From Methanocorpusculum sp. UBA424 (GTDB taxonomy: Archaea > Halobacteriota > Methanomicrobia > Methanomicrobiales > Methanocorpusculaceae), in NCBI GenBank assembly GCA_002498375.1, contig DAHC01000005.1, forward strand, positions 238,438 to 272,908: a DNA stretch of 34,471 bases, written 5' to 3'. Under the pieces are notes generated by a model. That model had not been told where the DNA came from, ran no database searches, and saw nothing but the letters and a program-made list of their open reading frames with translations. Position numbers and translations under genes: made by a program. Of the stretch, positions 22,659 to 30,318 are shown in pieces; the stretch's first letter is position 1, and each line of letters starts with the position of its first letter.

Positions 22659-23285
22659 ATGGTAGCATTTCCTCGTATCAGAAGCTTTTTCGGAAAGCTG
22701 TTTGGCAAAAAACGCTCGCGGGTGGGCATCTACGGTCCGCCGAATGCGGGTAAAACCACGCTTGCCAACCGTATTGTCCGCGATGTGACCGGTGAAGCTG
22801 TCGGTCCTGTCAGTGAGATTCCTCATGAGACCCGTCGTGCAAGAAGAAAGGAAGGCGTCGAGATCAACTCGGGAAGCAGCAAACTGATGATCGATATCGT
22901 TGACACTCCGGGTGTCACAACAAAGATCGATTATCACGAGTTTCTGGAATATGGTATGGATCAGGACGAAGCCGTGGCCCGTGCCCGTGAAGCAACTGAA
23001 GGTGTTGCCGAAGCAATGCACTGGCTGCGTGAAGATATCGACGGTGTGATCTATGTCCTCGACAGTACCCAGGATCCGTTCATGCATGTCAACATCATGA
23101 TGGTGGGTATCATCGAATCGCGGAAACTTCCGGTGATCATCGTTGCAAACAAGATCGATCTGCCGGACGCATCTCCGCAGAGGATCAAGAGCGCGTTCCC
23201 CCAGCACCCGGTGGTCCAGATCTCCGGTCTTGAGGGTAACAACATGGAAGAGCTTTACGCGAAGATCTCCGAGGTTTTCAGGTGA
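22659..23285 (+). CDS. Era-like GTP-binding protein (OapA-like)
   Basis: A 208-residue TRAFAC-class small GTPase. G1 GPPNAGKT (26-33), switch I around T58 (IPHETRRARRKEG), G3 DTPG (82-85), G4 NKID (164-167) and G5-like ISGLEG near the end are all present. A basic N-terminal helix (FPRIRSFFGKLFGKKRS) could contact membrane or nucleic acid. It is the first of three closely packed genes matching the conserved archaeal trio of Era-like GTPase, DUF2073 and zinc ribbon, named origin-associated proteins OapABC in Haloferax volcanii. Function remains unclear in that family. Confidence 0.88.
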   Translation: MVAFPRIRSFFGKLFGKKRSRVGIYGPPNAGKTTLANRIVRDVTGEAVGPVSEIPHETRRARRKEGVEINSGSSKLMIDIVDTPGVTTKIDYHEFLEYGMDQDEAVARAREATEGVAEAMHWLREDIDGVIYVLDSTQDPFMHVNIMMVGIIESRKLPVIIVANKIDLPDASPQRIKSAFPQHPVVQISGLEGNNMEELYAKISEVFR

Positions 23286-23290
23286 GGTAA

Positions 23291-23659
23291 ATGATTCAGG
23301 GAGTTCAGATTGATATGCTGTCTGCCGAGCGTCTTTCCAAGATGACGTCGTATGAAAAGATACGGCTGATCCTGGACGATGTTCGCCAAGGCAGTGTTGT
23401 CGTTCTTGAGCAGGGTCTTACCCCCGAGGAACAGGGTAAGCTTCTTGAGACGACTATGATGGAGATCACGCCCGGCGGATTTTCCGGGATCGAGATCGAA
23501 ACGTATCCATCGTTTGGAGGCGACAAAGGATTCTTTACGAAGTTATTCGGTAAGAAGAGCAATGCTCCGCGTCTGATGGTTATCGGCCCGGTAGATCAGC
23601 TCAAAATGCTTTCCCGGGAAAAAGACAGACTTATTGCTTGGGCTTCAGCAGCACAGTAA
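23291..23659 (+). CDS. DUF2073 family protein (OapB-like)
   Basis: A 122-residue archaeal protein of the DUF2073 (COG3365) family. It opens IQGVQIDMLSAERLSKMTSYEKIRLILDDVRQGSVVVLEQGLTPEEQGKL, the strongly conserved part, and contains a basic loop (KLFGKKSN) before the last strand MVIGPVDQLKML. GAGGT precedes the ATG, which begins 5 nt after the GTPase stop. Tight coupling with the GTPase and the zinc-ribbon gene suggests one complex. Confidence 0.85.
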   Translation: MIQGVQIDMLSAERLSKMTSYEKIRLILDDVRQGSVVVLEQGLTPEEQGKLLETTMMEITPGGFSGIEIETYPSFGGDKGFFTKLFGKKSNAPRLMVIGPVDQLKMLSREKDRLIAWASAAQ

Positions 23660-23662
23660 TCC

Positions 23663-24055
23663 ATGCCGCACAAGTGTACAAAATGTGGACGCGAGTTCCG
23701 TGACGGATCGGTAGAGATCCTTCGCGGATGTCCGAGCTGCGGTGGCAAAAAATTCCTCTACGTAAGTGACCGTGTGAAAAACGCGGATGTTTTAGAAGAG
23801 AAGTCTATCGAAAAAATCGCCGAGGAGACTAAGCAGGAAGTGCTCGAAGTAAAACACCAGGGTCCGGCTACTCGTCCGACCGATATTCTAGAGCGTGTCG
23901 AGAGTGTTCGGATCGTCAGTAAAGGCAGCTATGAACTGAATCTCGAACGGCTTGCAGAATCCCAGGATATTATCATTGGCATGGGAGACGACGGCAAATA
24001 TATGCTGGATCTTCCCTCCATGTCCAAAAGAAAGAACGATCCTAAAAAGAAATAG
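23663..24055 (+). CDS. Zinc-ribbon protein (OapC/ArvC family)
   Basis: A 130-residue protein with an N-terminal zinc ribbon (C5, C8, C23, C26: CTKCG and CPSCGGKKF), then a charged linker (EEKSIEKIAEETKQEVLEVK) and a C-terminal domain with SVRIVSKGSYELNLERLAES and ending KRKNDPKKK. This matches the third member of the archaeal trio (COG3364). It starts 3 nt after the DUF2073 stop. A run of seven T at 24065-24071 terminates the operon. Confidence 0.85.
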   Translation: MPHKCTKCGREFRDGSVEILRGCPSCGGKKFLYVSDRVKNADVLEEKSIEKIAEETKQEVLEVKHQGPATRPTDILERVESVRIVSKGSYELNLERLAESQDIIIGMGDDGKYMLDLPSMSKRKNDPKKK

Positions 24056-24064
24056 GATCACGTC

Positions 24065-24071
24065 TTTTTTT
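24065..24071 (+). terminator. Oligo-T terminator of the OapABC-like operon
   Basis: Seven T follow the zinc-ribbon gene stop by 9 nt, before the oppositely oriented tRNA-Lys gene. Confidence 0.5.
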
Positions 24072-24170
24072 CAGACCTTTTGAACTGATTTTTATATCGC
24101 AAATCGCGGTGTCATTTTTGATAATGAGGTGGAAAATCATCTGAATACAAAAAAATCGTAAAAAACAAAG

Positions 24171-24244
24171 CGGGCCTAAAGGGATTTGAACCCCTGGCCT
24201 ACGGATTAAGAGTCCGTCGCTATTCCTGACTAAGCTATAGGCCC
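24171..24244 (-). tRNA. tRNA-Lys (anticodon CTT)
   Basis: On the minus strand a 74-nt cloverleaf can be drawn: acceptor GGGCCTA with TAGGCCC, discriminator G, D arm starting GCTT, anticodon stem ACGGA/TCCGT with loop CTCTTAA (anticodon CTT), and T arm AGGGG/CCCTT with loop TTCAAAT. CCA is not encoded and no intron is seen. TATTTATA at 24287-24294 suits a promoter about 45 bp upstream. T-rich tracts (A-rich on the plus strand, about 24149-24167) lie downstream. Confidence 0.95.
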
Positions 24245-24368
24245 CGTTTTCTGTGTCGTTTGACCTAATTACATATGTCATAGGAATATTTATAGATTTT
24301 CTTCCGTCGTTTTTTCAGCTGTTTAATCTCCATATCATTAATATCCAACCAATACCAATAAGATACTC

Positions 24369-25862
24369 ATGGTTGAGACTGATGGGACTCAGGCCGTATC
24401 CCCGAAAAATAAAAATAAACAGATAAAATATCTCATGATGGGATGCGGGAGTATTGGGTATAATGTACTTGAAGAACTGAGCGAATCGAATGACAACATT
24501 CTGATTATTGATTCGGATGAAAAACGGGTCGACGATCTCCGCGACCACCGCCACCAGGCAACTGTCGGGGACATCAGCGATCCGCAGATCCTCCAAAAAC
24601 TCCCCGAACCCGAAGTGGTTTTTATTCTTTCCTCGGACAAAGACGCAAATCTCTCCGCGGTTCAGAATATCAGAAAAGCGTACCCCAATGCAAATATCAT
24701 CGCCCGTGCCGTGGACCTTTTTTCAACCGATCAGTTAGCCGACAACGGAGCCGATGTTGTATTATACCCGCAGAAGGTCGTGGCCAAGTCTGCAGTAAAT
24801 CATATGACGAATCTCATCGCATCCAGAAATGCGCAGAGACTTTACTCGCTGCTTTCGTCATGGTCGGGGACGCTGGGCATCATCACGCATAAAAATCCGG
24901 ATCCGGATGCAATTTCCAGTGCGATGGCATTGTCGGTGATCGCAAACGATGCCTCGAACGGCAAACTTGCGACCCGAATCCTCTACGAAGGCAACATCGG
25001 TCATCAGGAAAACCGTGCGTTCGTGAACCTTCTCGAGATCAAAATGGAGCATCTCACAAAAGAGATCCTTGCCGAATGCAATTATCTGGCTCTCGTTGAC
25101 TGCGTTGGTCCGGGGATGAACAATGATCTTCCGCCAAGTACCAAGATCAACATCATCATCGATCATCACAGCGCCGAGGGTGTGGTGCGGGAGAATAAAC
25201 CCGATTTTCTTGAATCCAGGCCCGATGCCGGCGCGACCGCTTCCATTCTGACGCAGTATCTTCAGGAATTGTATCTTCCGATCGATACGAAAGTGGCGAC
25301 CGCTCTTTTCTACGGCATTCGTGCGGACACGCATGAGTTCCAGAGAAATATTTCCTCTCAGGATCTCTATAACGCGGCGTTCCTTTTGCCGCATGCCGAC
25401 CGTGCCCTCCTTGAAATCATCATGGCCCCATCCCTCTCTCAGGAAACGATCGAGGTTTTAGGAAATGCGATCATGAACCGCGAGGTACGGCAGGGATATC
25501 TGTTTTCCAATGTGGGATACGTCAGAAATCGGGACGCTATTCCCCAGGCCGCTGATATGCTTCTATCACTGGAAGGGGTTACAACAGCTATGGTCTATGG
25601 GATTACTGATACGCACATCACCCTTTCTGCCAGAAACAAGGATATCCGTCTGCATGTCGGCGATGTGATGAAGGACGCTTTCGCTAAGATCCCTGGCGCA
25701 TCTGCCGGAGGCCATGCGACCATGGCGGCACTTTCCATCCCGCTGAACGCTTTTTCCATGGTCAAAGATAAAGAAGAACTTCTTTCCATGGTCATCGACC
25801 CTATTCTCTCCAGTTTCATGAAACTCGTTGGCATTTCCGAGGGAGAAGGGGATGAGGTTTGA
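24369..25862 (+). CDS. RCK_N-DHH-DHHA1 phosphoesterase
   Basis: A 497-residue fusion. Residues 20-140 are a TrkA-N/RCK Rossmann domain with GCGSIG (25-30) and IIDSDEKR (46-53) for NAD(H) or nucleotide binding. Residues 165-330 are a DHH phosphoesterase with HKNPDPDA (174-181), D244, DHHSAEG (265-271) and D320. The rest is DHHA1, with SAGGH near 438-442. DHH-DHHA1 proteins with sensory domains include cyclic-di-AMP phosphodiesterases (GdpP group) and nanoRNases; which this is cannot be told from sequence. The stop overlaps mptE by 11 nt. The start follows a short region beside the divergent tRNA-Lys promoter. Confidence 0.88.
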   Translation: MVETDGTQAVSPKNKNKQIKYLMMGCGSIGYNVLEELSESNDNILIIDSDEKRVDDLRDHRHQATVGDISDPQILQKLPEPEVVFILSSDKDANLSAVQNIRKAYPNANIIARAVDLFSTDQLADNGADVVLYPQKVVAKSAVNHMTNLIASRNAQRLYSLLSSWSGTLGIITHKNPDPDAISSAMALSVIANDASNGKLATRILYEGNIGHQENRAFVNLLEIKMEHLTKEILAECNYLALVDCVGPGMNNDLPPSTKINIIIDHHSAEGVVRENKPDFLESRPDAGATASILTQYLQELYLPIDTKVATALFYGIRADTHEFQRNISSQDLYNAAFLLPHADRALLEIIMAPSLSQETIEVLGNAIMNREVRQGYLFSNVGYVRNRDAIPQAADMLLSLEGVTTAMVYGITDTHITLSARNKDIRLHVGDVMKDAFAKIPGASAGGHATMAALSIPLNAFSMVKDKEELLSMVIDPILSSFMKLVGISEGEGDEV

Positions 25863-26481
25863 GGACTGGGAACCCTATTACGTTCGTATCCTTGCGTATT
25901 TCGGATTCTCGCGCGAGGATGATGAGCGTTCGGCCGAGATCCTTTCGTCCCTTCTGGTAAGAGACGACATCGCACTTCTGGGTGACACGATCCGCGGGAA
26001 GGACTGTCTTGTCTGCGGGAATGCTCCGTCACTTCCCGCCGAGATAAAAAAAACCGATTTTAATGGTAAAGTCGTGATCGCGGCCGATGCAGCGGCCAGC
26101 GTGCTTTTTTCCCGGGGAATCAGACCCGACATCATTCTCTCGGATATAGATGGGATGGATGAGGATTTCCTGAAAATGAACGATGCCGGGACGATCCTGG
26201 TTTTACATGCTCATGGAGACAATATCCCGCTAATCCGCTCCTGGGTTCCTAAGGTCCGCGGTCCAGTTGTCGGAACGACGCAGAGTATTCCTCTCTCGAA
26301 CGTCTATAACTTCGGCGGCTTCTCCGACGGGGATCGGTGCGTGTTCGCAGCTCATGAGTTCGGGGCAAACTCCGTGGAACTGATCGGATTCGATCTTGAC
26401 GATAAAAGTGTGGATCCGGTCAAACACGGAAAACTCATGATCGCCCGCAAACTTCTCAAACTGGCTGGCCATGACGTCTGA
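25852..26481 (+). CDS. mptE: 6-hydroxymethyl-7,8-dihydropterin pyrophosphokinase, MptE type (DUF115)
   Basis: ATP-dependent enzyme that activates 6-hydroxymethyl-dihydropterin for methanopterin synthesis; archaeal and unrelated to bacterial FolK. The 209-residue protein shows CLVCGNAPSLP (about 52-62), VVIAADAAASVLFSRGIRPDIILSDIDG (about 74-101), a LHAHGDN motif (about 117-123) and GFSDGDRCVFAAHEFG. These are the DUF115 hallmarks. An upstream in-frame ATG at 25828 is rejected because 25852 gives the normal N-terminus; both would overlap the DHH gene. It overlaps the radical SAM gene by 11 nt. Confidence 0.9.
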   Translation: MRFEDWEPYYVRILAYFGFSREDDERSAEILSSLLVRDDIALLGDTIRGKDCLVCGNAPSLPAEIKKTDFNGKVVIAADAAASVLFSRGIRPDIILSDIDGMDEDFLKMNDAGTILVLHAHGDNIPLIRSWVPKVRGPVVGTTQSIPLSNVYNFGGFSDGDRCVFAAHEFGANSVELIGFDLDDKSVDPVKHGKLMIARKLLKLAGHDV

Positions 26482-28126
26482 TGCGGTAATTATCGACGGG
26501 TATGTGGATGAGCCGGCATGCCTTGGGGTCCCGCCCTACACCTCTCCGTATATTCGAACCGTGGCCGGTGTCCTGAAGGAGCATGGATACTCTGTCCGGT
26601 ATGTGACGATCGACGAACTTCGCAGAGATCCGCTCGCCGTTCCAAAACTCCGGGAAGCGCCCGTTGTTGTGATGATCGCCGGCGTCACCGTTCCAGGGAA
26701 GTATCTGTCCGGAACGCCGGCCACGCTTTCCGAACTCCAGCAGATCGGATTCACTCTTCGCGGGAAAACCGTGTCGCTTCTGGGCGGTCCGATCGGATTT
26801 GGCTACTCACCGCAAGGCGGGGCCCGGGCGGTAAAAGAGGCCGTATCCGGATGGACGGCAATGCTCACCGGAGAGCCGGCAGCCGCCTTGGATGCATATC
26901 TTTCCGGCGGAGAGCCGGACGGTGTTCTGTCCTATCCCGATTATGACCGGTGGGCGATTCTCGGTGCGGAGATAATACGCAGGCACCCGTTCTATCCGCA
27001 TGTGATGTGCGAACTTGAAACGGCGAAGGGGTGTTTCCGCTGTATTTCGGGCGGCTGCTCGTTCTGCACTGAACCGTTTTACGGAATGCCGAGGATGCGG
27101 AGTATCGAAGGCATCGTATCCGAGGTCTCTGCTCTTTCAAAAGCAGGGGCCAGACATTTTCGGCTGGGCCGTCAGCCCGATCTTCTGGCTTTCGGGACAT
27201 CCGGTTCCGAGTATCCGAAACCCGAGCCCGACAAACTTCGTGCATTGTTTTCAGGCATCCGTGAAGCTTCGCCCAATCTTTTGACCCTGCATATCGACAA
27301 CGTGAATCCCGGAACGATCGCCCGCCACGAAGAAGCCTCCCGCGAAGCACTTCTCGCCATCGTCGAAGGACATACCGAAGGCGACATCGCTGCGTTCGGC
27401 GTCGAGTCGGTCGACCCGGAGGTGATCAAGGCAAATAATCTGAAAGGATCGCCGGAACAGATCTTCCGTGCGGTCGAGATCGTGAACGAAGTCGGCGCCG
27501 TTCGGAGAAATGGGATTCCGGAACTTCTTCCGGGTCTGAACTTCATCGGCGGACTTGCCGGTGAAACGGCGGAGACGTTTGCTTTGAACAAAGCCTTTCT
27601 GGATAAGATCCTCGCCGCAGGTCTCCTTGTGCGGAGAGTCAACATTCGCCAGCTCATGCCGTTTGAAGGGACGAAGGCCTATGAAAATAACTGTCTTGGC
27701 ATGCACGACAAACTGTTTCACCAGTTCAAGGATGATGTCAGAAGCACGTTCGATGTTCCAATGCTCGAACGTGTGTTCCCGGTCGGGACCGTTCTTCGCC
27801 GTGTTCTCATCGAAGTAACAGGCCCTGTCTCCTTCGGCCGCCAGATGGGAACATATCCGGTATTGGTTGGGATCCCTATGCAGATCCCCTGCGGCACTCT
27901 TTTGAATACTGCCGTTGTCTCCTACGGCGCACGAAGTCTGACCGCCCTTCCGGTCCCGATCCAGATCAACACATTGCCGGCTTCCGCCCTCAAATGGATC
28001 CCCGGCGTATCCAAAAAACTTGCACAGAAAGTGGTTGCGGGAATGCCGTATGCGGGGGAAGCCGATCTCAAAAAAGTGATAACGTCAGAAGATATTGACC
28101 CTCTTCTGCCGCTGATGGAGTTTTAA
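26471..28126 (+). CDS. Radical SAM protein with C-terminal helix-hairpin-helix (COG1031 type)
   Basis: A 551-residue enzyme of the archaeal radical SAM family with a C-terminal helix-hairpin-helix; reaction unknown. The N-terminal 150 residues resemble a cobalamin-binding-type Rossmann region (LGVPPYTSPYIRTVAGVLKEHGY, VSLLGGPIGFGYS). The cluster region has C188, C191, C196 and C199 (GCFRC then GGCSFC) instead of plain CxxxCxxC. The barrel continues with HFRLGRQPDLL, LLTLHIDNVNPG, FGVESVDP and NFIGGLAGET. The C-terminal hairpin is LKWIPGVSKKLAQKVVAG (about 512-529), a DNA/RNA-contact motif that hints at a nucleic-acid substrate. It overlaps mptE by 11 nt and the opposite GNAT gene by 4 nt at the stops. 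Confidence 0.88.
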   Translation: MTSDAVIIDGYVDEPACLGVPPYTSPYIRTVAGVLKEHGYSVRYVTIDELRRDPLAVPKLREAPVVVMIAGVTVPGKYLSGTPATLSELQQIGFTLRGKTVSLLGGPIGFGYSPQGGARAVKEAVSGWTAMLTGEPAAALDAYLSGGEPDGVLSYPDYDRWAILGAEIIRRHPFYPHVMCELETAKGCFRCISGGCSFCTEPFYGMPRMRSIEGIVSEVSALSKAGARHFRLGRQPDLLAFGTSGSEYPKPEPDKLRALFSGIREASPNLLTLHIDNVNPGTIARHEEASREALLAIVEGHTEGDIAAFGVESVDPEVIKANNLKGSPEQIFRAVEIVNEVGAVRRNGIPELLPGLNFIGGLAGETAETFALNKAFLDKILAAGLLVRRVNIRQLMPFEGTKAYENNCLGMHDKLFHQFKDDVRSTFDVPMLERVFPVGTVLRRVLIEVTGPVSFGRQMGTYPVLVGIPMQIPCGTLLNTAVVSYGARSLTALPVPIQINTLPASALKWIPGVSKKLAQKVVAGMPYAGEADLKKVITSEDIDPLLPLMEF

Positions 28127-28578
28127 AGCTCTTTTTCCAGAATGAGCCTTGAAATATTCGGATAAAAATATTTGTCCTCTCTTTTTCTGATCTGAAATCC
28201 TTTTTTCAGATAGAATGATATTGCTGCGGTATTCGTATCGGCCACGGTAAGATGGACTTTTTTGACTCCCTGATTTTTCATCTCGGTAAAAAGCGCGGCT
28301 GCAAGACGACTGCCGACATCCCTTCTCTGGCAGTCGCTTTTCACGCCGATTCGAATCAGCTTTCCTGTTTTCGGATCATTGAAATGAATCCCGCCGAGAA
28401 TATACCCCATGATCTCATGCGTCTGTGTGTTTTCTGCAACAAAAAACAGATTTGGGAAGAGTTCTTCAATGTGGCGAAAGAGGACATGCCCCCCCATCCC
28501 CTCGAAAAGCGGTTCGTCCAGTCGGCAAAGAGCGTCATAATCTGCTGAAGTATAGGTTCTGACCTGGAAATATTCCAT
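28123..28578 (-). CDS. GNAT-family N-acetyltransferase
   Basis: A 151-residue acetyl-CoA-dependent acyltransferase. RIGVKSDCQRRDVGSRLAAALF (about 76-97) is motif A with the Q/RxxxxG acetyl-CoA loop, VHLTVADTNTAAISFYLKKGFQI (about 112-134) is motif B, and IMGYILGGIHF is the strand before motif A. It resembles RimI-type enzymes, but the substrate is not predictable. The start lacks a Shine-Dalgarno; a TATA-like element on the minus strand at about 28609-28618 would give a nearly leaderless transcript. Confidence 0.88.
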   Translation of the reverse strand: MEYFQVRTYTSADYDALCRLDEPLFEGMGGHVLFRHIEELFPNLFFVAENTQTHEIMGYILGGIHFNDPKTGKLIRIGVKSDCQRRDVGSRLAAALFTEMKNQGVKKVHLTVADTNTAAISFYLKKGFQIRKREDKYFYPNISRLILEKEL

Positions 28579-28680
28579 GATTTTGTAATATTTGGTTTTC
28601 AGATGAGTTGAATATATCTTCGGTATATTGTCCGGAAATAGGAAATTACTTATGCTGGAACGCAGATATCATTCAATACT

Positions 28681-28953
28681 ATGAAGTGGCAGATATCAGA
28701 ACTCTTCGGGATGAGCGTCTATTCCGATAAAGCAGTATTCCTCGGCAAGGTTGAGGATGTTGTACTGGATGTTACAAATAAAAAAATCAGCGGTCTCGCT
28801 CTCTCAAACGTGAATAAAGATGTTATCGACACGAAAAATTATCAGGGAGTAATCATCCCCTACCGAATCGTCAAAGAAGTCGGCGACATCATCATAGTCC
28901 GGCACATCCCCGGGGCCTTCAAGGTTGCCGGCGAACCCTTATTCGGGGAATAA
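28681..28953 (+). CDS. PRC-barrel domain protein
   Basis: A 90-residue stand-alone PRC-barrel: ISELFGMSVYSDKAVFLGKVEDVVLDVTNKKISGLALSNV is the classic opening and VIIPYRIVKEVGDIIIVRH the second half. PRC-barrels bind RNA or partner proteins (as in RimM) and in archaea are linked to ribosomal RNA handling and, for CdpB proteins, to cell division. No partner is evident here. It ends 9 nt before the Thg1 gene, so the two are probably one transcript. A TATA-like element lies at about 28622-28629. Confidence 0.88.
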   Translation: MKWQISELFGMSVYSDKAVFLGKVEDVVLDVTNKKISGLALSNVNKDVIDTKNYQGVIIPYRIVKEVGDIIIVRHIPGAFKVAGEPLFGE

Positions 28954-28962
28954 TATTCTATT

Positions 28963-29685
28963 ATGAAAGATCGTGAGATTTTTGCCGGTCTTTCCACCAC
29001 CGTTCCTTTTGTCCTGCGGCTTGACGGCCGATCCTTTCATCGTTTTTCCAAAGACCGTTACAAAAAACCCTACGACAAGGTCTTTTCCGATGCAATGGTG
29101 AAAACAGCCCGTGCACTCGTGACCGACAGCGGTTTATCTCCTTCGTTTGCCTACACATTCTCCGATGAGATAAGTATCTACATACCGGCTCCGGTTTTCG
29201 ACTGCCGGGTGGAAAAACTGGCATCCGTTTCAGCAGCTTTTGCCGCCTCGGCGTTTACTTTGTATGCGGGGGCATCCGAGCCGCTGGCGTTTGACGCCCG
29301 GGTTATTCCAATCGAGGAAGGGCTGTTTCCCGCATATCTGTCATGGCGGCAGGCGGAGGCGTGGAGAAATCATATGAACGGCTATGCTCAAAAACTTCTC
29401 CAGGACGAGGGGGTGTCCCCGACAAATGCGCAGAAACAGCTGGACGGAATGAACGCCGCAGCTCTGCATGAATTTGCCTTTTCGCGCGGCGTGAATCTTG
29501 CGTTGACGCCGGCATGGGAAAGGCGAGGGATCTGTATTTATCGGGATGTCGTGATGCGTGACGGATATAATCCGATCAAAGATGAAAAAGTCTCGGTTGA
29601 ACGAACCATCGCAGTCATTGATGAGGATGTGCCGCTTTTCAAATCGCCTGAAGGAACGGCCTGGGTCCTTTCCAAGATCCGCTGA
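28963..29685 (+). CDS. thg1: tRNA(His) guanylyltransferase / Thg1-like 3'-5' polymerase
   Basis: Adds or repairs nucleotides at tRNA 5' ends in the 3'-5' direction; in archaea these are often templated repair enzymes. The 240-residue protein carries VLRLDGRSFHRFSK (17-30), with D21 as a catalytic metal ligand, and YTFSDEISIYI (64-74), with D68 and E69 as the second site. Downstream RQAEAWRNHMN and LNDAALHE-like segments (here MNAAALHEFAF) are Thg1 hallmarks. It sits between a PRC-barrel gene and the convergent initiator tRNA gene. Confidence 0.9.
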   Translation: MKDREIFAGLSTTVPFVLRLDGRSFHRFSKDRYKKPYDKVFSDAMVKTARALVTDSGLSPSFAYTFSDEISIYIPAPVFDCRVEKLASVSAAFAASAFTLYAGASEPLAFDARVIPIEEGLFPAYLSWRQAEAWRNHMNGYAQKLLQDEGVSPTNAQKQLDGMNAAALHEFAFSRGVNLALTPAWERRGICIYRDVVMRDGYNPIKDEKVSVERTIAVIDEDVPLFKSPEGTAWVLSKIR

Positions 29686-29761
29686 CACGTTCTATTTTCA
29701 TTTTATTTTTGTTACGATGAATCTGCAGCAGCTGCTGTAAAAAAAGTAATGTAAAAAATCA

Positions 29762-29836
29762 TAGCGAGGGATGGATTTGAACCATCGGTCTACGGGTTAT
29801 GAGCCCGTCGGGATTTCCTGACTACCCCACCTCGCT
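29762..29836 (-). tRNA. Initiator tRNA-Met (anticodon CAT)
   Basis: A 75-nt cloverleaf on the minus strand: acceptor AGCGAGG with CCTCGCT, discriminator A, anticodon stem ACGGG/CCCGT with loop CTCATAA, and T arm GATGG/CCATC. The A1:U72 pair and three consecutive G:C pairs next to the loop are archaeal initiator features. CCA is not encoded. TTATAATATA at 29868-29877 lies 32-41 bp upstream as a strong promoter. T-rich tracts (plus-strand A runs, about 29740-29757) lie downstream. Confidence 0.95.
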
Positions 29837-29867
29837 TCCAAAAAGCTTCACACCCACTTCGTGTGCC

Positions 29868-29877
29868 TTATAATATA
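29868..29877 (-). promoter_or_regulatory. TATA box of the initiator tRNA gene
   Basis: TATATTATAA on the minus strand, 32-41 bp before the tRNA 5' end. A CACAC/GTGTG inverted repeat (29849-29853 with 29861-29865) lies between it and the gene. A separate TTAAATAG (29890-29897) serves the divergent thioredoxin gene. Confidence 0.55.
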
Positions 29878-29955
29878 CACAAGTGGAACTTAAATAGATT
29901 TGTAAATGATATCCAATATGGTGATAAGGGATCGTCACCTATCATAGAACAGAAT

Positions 29956-30318
29956 ATGAGAATTGATAGTGATCTGCCCGAGCAGCCGACCGAGGCATTA
30001 CCCATACTTGCGCTGGACGAAGCGAACTTCAACACCTTTACTTTGCAGATTCCTGCTCTGGTAATCGATTTTTTTACTGATTGGTGCGGATCCTGCCGTT
30101 TTTTTGCCGAGATATTTTCTGACGTATCTCTTGAATATCCTGAAATTCAGTTCTGTATCTGCAATACCGAAGAAAACAGTCGTATTGCAGCGGAGCTTCG
30201 CATCCGCGCCGTTCCAACTCTTATGTTCATCAAAAACGGAACGGTTGTGAAAATACGCACCGGAGCCCTGTCGAAAGAAGAGTTCAGGGATGATCTCAAT
30301 TCCGTATTTCGCGCATGA
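29956..30318 (+). CDS. Thioredoxin-family protein
   Basis: A 120-residue thioredoxin fold. The redox motif is WCGSC (43-47) within VIDFFTDWCGSCRFFAEIF, and the cis-Pro is P87 in IRAVPTLMFIKNG (83-95). WCGSC replaces the usual WCGPC; a Ser here occurs in some archaeal and plant thioredoxins and may shift redox potential. The frame is open to 29863, but that part runs through promoter sequence, so 29956 is preferred. No Shine-Dalgarno is present. It overlaps the helicase start by 4 nt (ATGA), so the two are coupled. Confidence 0.88.
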   Translation: MRIDSDLPEQPTEALPILALDEANFNTFTLQIPALVIDFFTDWCGSCRFFAEIFSDVSLEYPEIQFCICNTEENSRIAAELRIRAVPTLMFIKNGTVVKIRTGALSKEEFRDDLNSVFRA

